A DNA stretch of 64,000 bases. Source: Gorsachius magnificus (Eukaryota > Chordata > Aves > Pelecaniformes > Ardeidae). Position 1 is the stretch's first letter; every line of letters starts with the position of its first letter. A model generated the notes under the pieces. The model was not told the origin of the DNA, did no database searches, and saw only the letters and a list, made by a program, of their open reading frames with translations. The DNA lies in NCBI GenBank assembly GCA_034008185.1, contig CM067084.1, forward strand, positions 45,211,099-45,275,098, in the 5' to 3' direction. This document shows positions 61,901 through 64,000 of this stretch, piece by piece. The translations under genes were made by a program, and so were the position numbers.

Positions 61901-64000
61901 CTCTTTGATGGACAGATTTTAATGAAATTCCCATATACTACTCGGGAACAATTAAAGTGGTTTGCTTTGGGGTGGGTTTGTTTGTTTTTTCATTTAAGGG
62001 TTCTCTAACCCGCTGCTCCATGATTATTTGATTATTTTCAATATTGTAGTCTCCAAGCTCTCTGGAGGAGTGTGTTATACATTATAGAAAGTAAGCATAG
62101 AGTTCTAGGAAAAATAGTTTTATTAGCTTGCAATGTTTGAAAATAAAATTTGGACATGTGTAGTAAATAAATAAGAAGCTGCAGAGCTGAAGCGATGTAT
62201 TTATGCTTGCATTTGGTTTTCCTGATTTTTCTGAATGTGTTAATTACTTTGTGAAAGTTATGTTAATGCTACCTTGTACCGTGAATAAAATACTGTACTT
62301 TAATTTTCTTAAGCTGTCTGCATAAAGCTTATTTTGCAGACTTTGTTGGCTTCATCTATTTGTTTTTAGGCATTTTGTAACTAAAATGTCTTGGGTTATC
62401 TTTCTGTCCAATTTAAATGTAGAAAAGAAACTAGAAGGATTTTGCAATGCATCTGTCTGTATAATTATACACTATGATTGAAATCGCTTGGTAATAGCAG
62501 TATTAGTAGTCTGCATTCCTTGAGGCACTGATGTAAAGCATAACCTGTCTTACTTGTGTAAAATTGACCATACGTCATCATAATAGGTCTCATTTTTCTT
62601 ATAGTCTTTGAGAAATTGTTTTGAAGAAAGTAGAGGTACTTGTGTTGCTTATTTTGTAAGGCTTAAATAAATATTTGGTATAGAATAGAAAGTATTTTAA
62701 TCCAGTTTCAGATATCTGCTGTTTCTCTTAAAGTGTAATAATTAACTTCCTTGCTTGATGGTTACAATTTTTCACTTTCTTTTCTTGTTAATTATGTCTA
62801 GACTGACAATAATCTTTGCACTTGTTAAAATGCAGCATGAAATACATTTTGGTACAAAATTAGAGGAACAAACCCTTTTATTCATTAATATATTTGAGTT
62901 TTGCATTATATTAATAGAATTACTTTTTAAAAGAGTAACTGGACAGTCCTAAGCTATTAATAAAAGTGTTTCCTACCTTTAACTGTAGATGAGAGGGTCT
63001 TGCTGAAAAGTATGGTTCTGTTCTGTCATTAAAGCTTGAGGACAGAAAATTATTAGGTTATTCTGGACCAGTCTAGATGGGACAAAACCAGGCCACAGTT
63101 TGCTAAACACTGTGTTGTGGGAGTCCTAACTAGGAAAGACAGTTCAGTAATGCTAAGGTGAAAATGTATTTGAATTGGGACTGTAAGCTTACACGGTATC
63201 ATAATTTTTTCCAACTCATGTGCGTGATCTTAACAAAACTACAGAGAATTTACCATCTATTAAGAGTTCTAAATAATTATACAGCTTGCACTAGAAGGCA
63301 CTGGCAAGCTTTGAGGTTTTTTTAATTCGTTAGTATAATTTACAGAACTGTTACATAGCTATTACTTTTGTTAAAAAAAAACCAACAAAAAACAAAAATA
63401 TTTTTTGTTTGGAATTTGTATACAAACTTTGATTCTTCCACTAAAAGTCATTAACTTTTTAGGCTTTATTGGAAGAAATACATATGATGGCATAAGGGAA
63501 GAGTATTTCATATTTCCATATATATATATATATTTAAAATACAAACGAATTTGAGAAGTGAAACATGGCTACAGATTCAATGGATTCTTTCTAATTTATC
63601 AGATCCTAAACAGTTTCCTACAATCAGTTTTGTGGAAGAAGATAATGCTATATCAAATTGTATATTGGGTTATATCAAATCAGTCAAAATATTGAGGCCA
63701 AGTTGACAAGATAAATTATAATAATACTCTTAAGAATTTCCTCTTTTTTTGAGGTTTGTAATGAAACCAAATAATTAAGCATGTTTTCATATTTTGGAGT
63801 TAGACTGTACTAGATTGCTAAAGTGTCTTAAAGGTAAGTGCTACAGTATAAAAACATAGACTATGAGATTAAGGGAGATGATGTGTGTAGTAAATGCTAT
63901 GGTGGGTGACTAGGAGAAGGGCCTAACAGTAGACACTGTACTCTCCTCTTCATTTTCTGTGCCTTCCTTACATGAGCCAAAAGAGGGAAGTTAAGATTTC
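58966..64000. other. AT-rich unique DNA, no gene seen
   Basis: No recognisable gene. The longest frame (60397-60726, plus, 109 codons, hydrophobic) resembles no known protein. An (AT)8 run lies at 63518-63533, and A9 with an adjacent AACAAAAAAC stretch lies near 63371-63400. A CR1-like octamer scrap is listed separately. Confidence 0.6.
61265..61289 (-). repeat. Three CR1-type 3' octamers without a CR1 body
   Basis: AGAATCATAGAATCATAGAATC is the reverse complement of three tandem ATTCTATG units, longer than the octamer run left on any CR1 in the window. The DNA on its right (CACCTTGCTCG...) does not continue as a recognisable CR1 tail. It may be the end of an extremely short insertion, the remnant of a CR1 body lost by deletion, or chance. 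Confidence 0.5.

Noticed and set aside
1..64000. A CRISPR array, operon, defence system or other microbial gene cluster
   Set aside because: There are no regularly spaced direct repeats and no dense long frames. The repeats identify vertebrate, probably bird, DNA.

Overview
This window looks like AT-rich, non-genic bird DNA: an intergenic region or a very long intron. The organism call rests on the repeats. There are several CR1 (chicken repeat 1) non-LTR retrotransposon copies with the typical ATTCTATG-type octamers at their 3' ends, and one solo LTR of a kind I associate with bird endogenous retroviruses. CR1 also occurs in crocodilians and turtles, so bird is an inference, though a strong one. 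I see no intact protein-coding gene, no tRNA, rRNA or CRISPR, and no bacterial-style organisation.

Layout: 1-925 unique AT-rich DNA; 926-2862 a 5'-truncated CR1 on the minus strand with a nearly readable reverse transcriptase; 2863-8496 unique; 8497-9525 a second minus-strand CR1; 9526-13354 unique; 13355-14510 a third minus-strand CR1 from a different subfamily; 14511-23769 unique, with a GC-richer patch near 18.7-19.06 kb; 23770-24002 a plus-strand CR1 3' end; 24003-31979 unique; 31980-32045 a CR1 3' scrap; 35143 to about 36790 an old, heavily decayed CR1, followed by a GC-rich tract to about 37170; 37211-54561 mostly unique, with a small CR1 relic near 52.05 kb, several G-quadruplex-type runs and one exon-like segment; 54567-55684 a complete solo LTR on the minus strand, flanked by a 5-bp target duplication; 55690-58640 unique; 58641-58965 a CR1 3' fragment; then AT-rich DNA to the end.

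The most interesting signal is a mosaic. The CR1 copies at 0.9-2.9 kb and 8.5-9.5 kb are about 99% identical over roughly 590 bp (1302-1888 against 8870-9456, no indels). They drop abruptly to about 75-78% on both sides. This looks like gene conversion between copies 7.6 kb apart, or a mosaic element made by template switching. The second interesting locus is the solo LTR. It carries a TATA-like box, a polyadenylation signal, a strong minus-strand G-quadruplex motif and an internal array of about ten diverged units of roughly 45 bp. I did not find a convincing new coding system.
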